A stretch of 7,928 nucleotides of DNA, taken from positions 1-7,928 of the forward strand of contig JAQBNV010000594.1 of NCBI GenBank assembly GCA_028288395.1. Reading direction: 5' to 3'. The DNA is from Adhaeribacter sp. (GTDB taxonomy: Bacteria; Bacteroidota; Bacteroidia; Cytophagales; Hymenobacteraceae). Below the pieces are notes generated by a model. It made no database searches and was not told where the DNA came from. It worked only from the letters and a program-made list of their open reading frames with translations. The translations under genes were made by a program, and so were the position numbers. Of this stretch, positions 6,582 to 7,928 are shown piece after piece. Within the stretch, counting starts at the first letter, position 1, and each line of letters begins with the position of its first letter.

Positions 6582-7928
6582 ATGACAGAATTAGAAATTA
6601 TTGATGGGATAACCAAGGTGTGTAAAACCTCAGTAGAAATCCACACTTATTATGATAACAAAGATGCTCTACTAGCAAAACTAAACGTTGTTCCCAAAGA
6701 TGAACTAGATAAAACTGCAAGTTATTACGCTTCCCGCTCAGGAGTTATAATTGATTTAAGAAAAGAAGTATTAAACTTTCTTTCTAATGGAAATAAACTG
6801 GACTTAGCTACATTAGAGGGTTTGATTATCAAACATCGAACAGGTAAGGATAATAAATATCGAGCCTACAAAAACTATTATTCTATTTTCTTTCCGTTTA
6901 TTACATTTTATGGTCATGATTCCCTTCGGCAGTTTATTAAAGGATTTATCTCAGAAATCATTGATCGTCTTGATATTAGTGGGGCGGTAAAACATATTTA
7001 TTTCGATTTCCAAGGAGCAAGACAACAAGGTAGTGATACCCTGTGGTTAGCTATTTACAATAATAAGCAACACACACAATCAACAGGCCTACAATTTTTT
7101 GTTGAATTTCGCAAGGGAAAAGTAAATTATGGCTTGTATAGACACTCTGATCAGTCTTATCTAGATGGACCAATTAGTGTTCTTCCTGAAAATTATAGTT
7201 TCGAAGAAATGATCCAACTATTCAATAAGAATAAAAATTTGATTATTGAGGATGAACCTAAAAAGGAAGAACTATTAACCATTTCGCTGAAGGATAAACG
7301 GCTTTATAAAATATCCCATGGCTCGTTTAAAACTAAAGCAAATGAAAATATTAGGGATGTGTTAAAAGAAAATCAATGGATTGTTATTTACGAAAACACT
7401 GGTAAGGGGCAAGCAGAGGCATTTAAAAACGAACTCACGGAAGGAGATTATGTTTATATCACTATCGGAGGGGATAAGTTACTCAGTATAGCAAAAGTTA
7501 AAGAAGGTCCATGGGGGTATGTTCCGGAAGATATTACGGATCCAGGATGGATTTACCGTGAGGTTAAATATATAAAGCCAGCGGTAAATTCCGACCCCAC
7601 ACTTTTAAAAGCATACAAAGGGTATATTTATCCAAGTGGTAACAGCACATTAACTGAAGTTACAATAGATAAAATAGAAGAAGCTAATAAAAGAATATTT
7701 GTGCCCCACTTTGGGGTGAAATTTATTTCAGAGATAAAGTTGCTAGGTCAGGTCCCAAAGTACCCCAATAATATAATTTTATATGGCCCTCCTGGAACGG
7801 GAAAAACATACAATACTATTGATAAATCTGTTGAAATAATTACAGGTATTAAAAGGAATCATGAAGAAAACAAAATTGATTTTGATAAATTAAAAAAAGA
7901 AGGCCAAATAGAATTTGTCACATTCCAT
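6582..7928 (+). CDS. McrB-type AAA+ restriction NTPase with EVE/PUA-like domain (partial, C-terminus missing)
   Basis: Open from ATG at 6582 to the window end: 449 residues without a stop. An in-frame TAA five codons upstream (6567-6569) supports this as the true N-terminus. About 1-225 is a region I do not recognise, rich in aromatic and charged residues (SIFFPFITFYGHDS at 101-114; GLQFFVEFRKGKVNYGLYRH at 169-188). About 243-333 resembles an EVE/PUA-like fold: KISHGSFK, then GDYVYITIGGDKLLSIAKVK, then REVKYIKP. From about 397 the AAA+ domain begins with NIILYGPPGTGKTYNT; Walker A is GPPGTGKT at 402-409. The last residues, IEFVTFH, match the McrB pattern 'FVTFHQSFSYEDF'. McrB proteins are GTP-driven motors that recognise modified DNA through the N-terminal part and recruit the nuclease McrC; Walker B and the McrB signature lie outside the window. 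The DNA is far more A/T-rich than asd, suggesting acquisition. McrB-like family fairly sure; target unknown. Confidence 0.85.
   Translation, partial: MTELEIIDGITKVCKTSVEIHTYYDNKDALLAKLNVVPKDELDKTASYYASRSGVIIDLRKEVLNFLSNGNKLDLATLEGLIIKHRTGKDNKYRAYKNYYSIFFPFITFYGHDSLRQFIKGFISEIIDRLDISGAVKHIYFDFQGARQQGSDTLWLAIYNNKQHTQSTGLQFFVEFRKGKVNYGLYRHSDQSYLDGPISVLPENYSFEEMIQLFNKNKNLIIEDEPKKEELLTISLKDKRLYKISHGSFKTKANENIRDVLKENQWIVIYENTGKGQAEAFKNELTEGDYVYITIGGDKLLSIAKVKEGPWGYVPEDITDPGWIYREVKYIKPAVNSDPTLLKAYKGYIYPSGNSTLTEVTIDKIEEANKRIFVPHFGVKFISEIKLLGQVPKYPNNIILYGPPGTGKTYNTIDKSVEIITGIKRNHEENKIDFDKLKKEGQIEFVTFH

Overview
The window looks like chromosomal DNA from a member of the Bacteroidota, most likely Cytophagales of the Hymenobacter/Adhaeribacter/Pontibacter type. 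This rests on gene content: a large secreted protein with lamin-tail domains and an 'FTPDDDGEKD' C-terminal module of the gliding/type IX type, and a single-domain periplasmic fasciclin protein. A/T-rich leaders without a clear Shine-Dalgarno, as before asd, also fit. The genus is inference only.

Layout, left to right. (1) Bases 1-68, minus strand: the first 23 residues of a ThiF/MoeB-type E1-like adenylyltransferase that runs off the window. (2) 210-635, minus: a small secreted protein of unknown function. (3) 869-1438, minus: a secreted fasciclin (FAS1) protein followed by a clear terminator hairpin at 813-839. (4) 1683-2459, minus: a TauE/SafE (YfcA-like) membrane permease that appears to start at TTG. 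(5) 2645-5236, minus: an 863-residue secreted multidomain protein with two lamin-tail domains, two Ig-like domains and a FlgD/gliding-type C-terminus. (6) 5390-6379, plus: aspartate-semialdehyde dehydrogenase (asd), divergent from (5), followed by a strong bidirectional terminator at 6395-6435. (7) 6582 to the window end, plus: the first 449 residues of an AAA+ protein of the McrB type, with an unrecognised N-terminal region and a central EVE/PUA-like domain.

The genes from 1 to about 6400 look like ordinary, loosely grouped chromosomal genes. None of the gaps suggests a tight operon: they are about 140, 233, 244, 185, 153 and 202 bp, and none exceeds 300 bp. The block after the asd terminator is different. 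It is strikingly A/T-rich (hand counts: 17 of 60 G+C in line 7321-7380 against 36 of 60 in line 6241-6300 inside asd) and encodes a probable modification-dependent (type IV) restriction NTPase. The right edge is therefore probably the start of an acquired defence locus, with an mcrC-like nuclease gene expected just beyond the window. I saw no tRNA, rRNA, CRISPR array, insertion sequence or attachment site.
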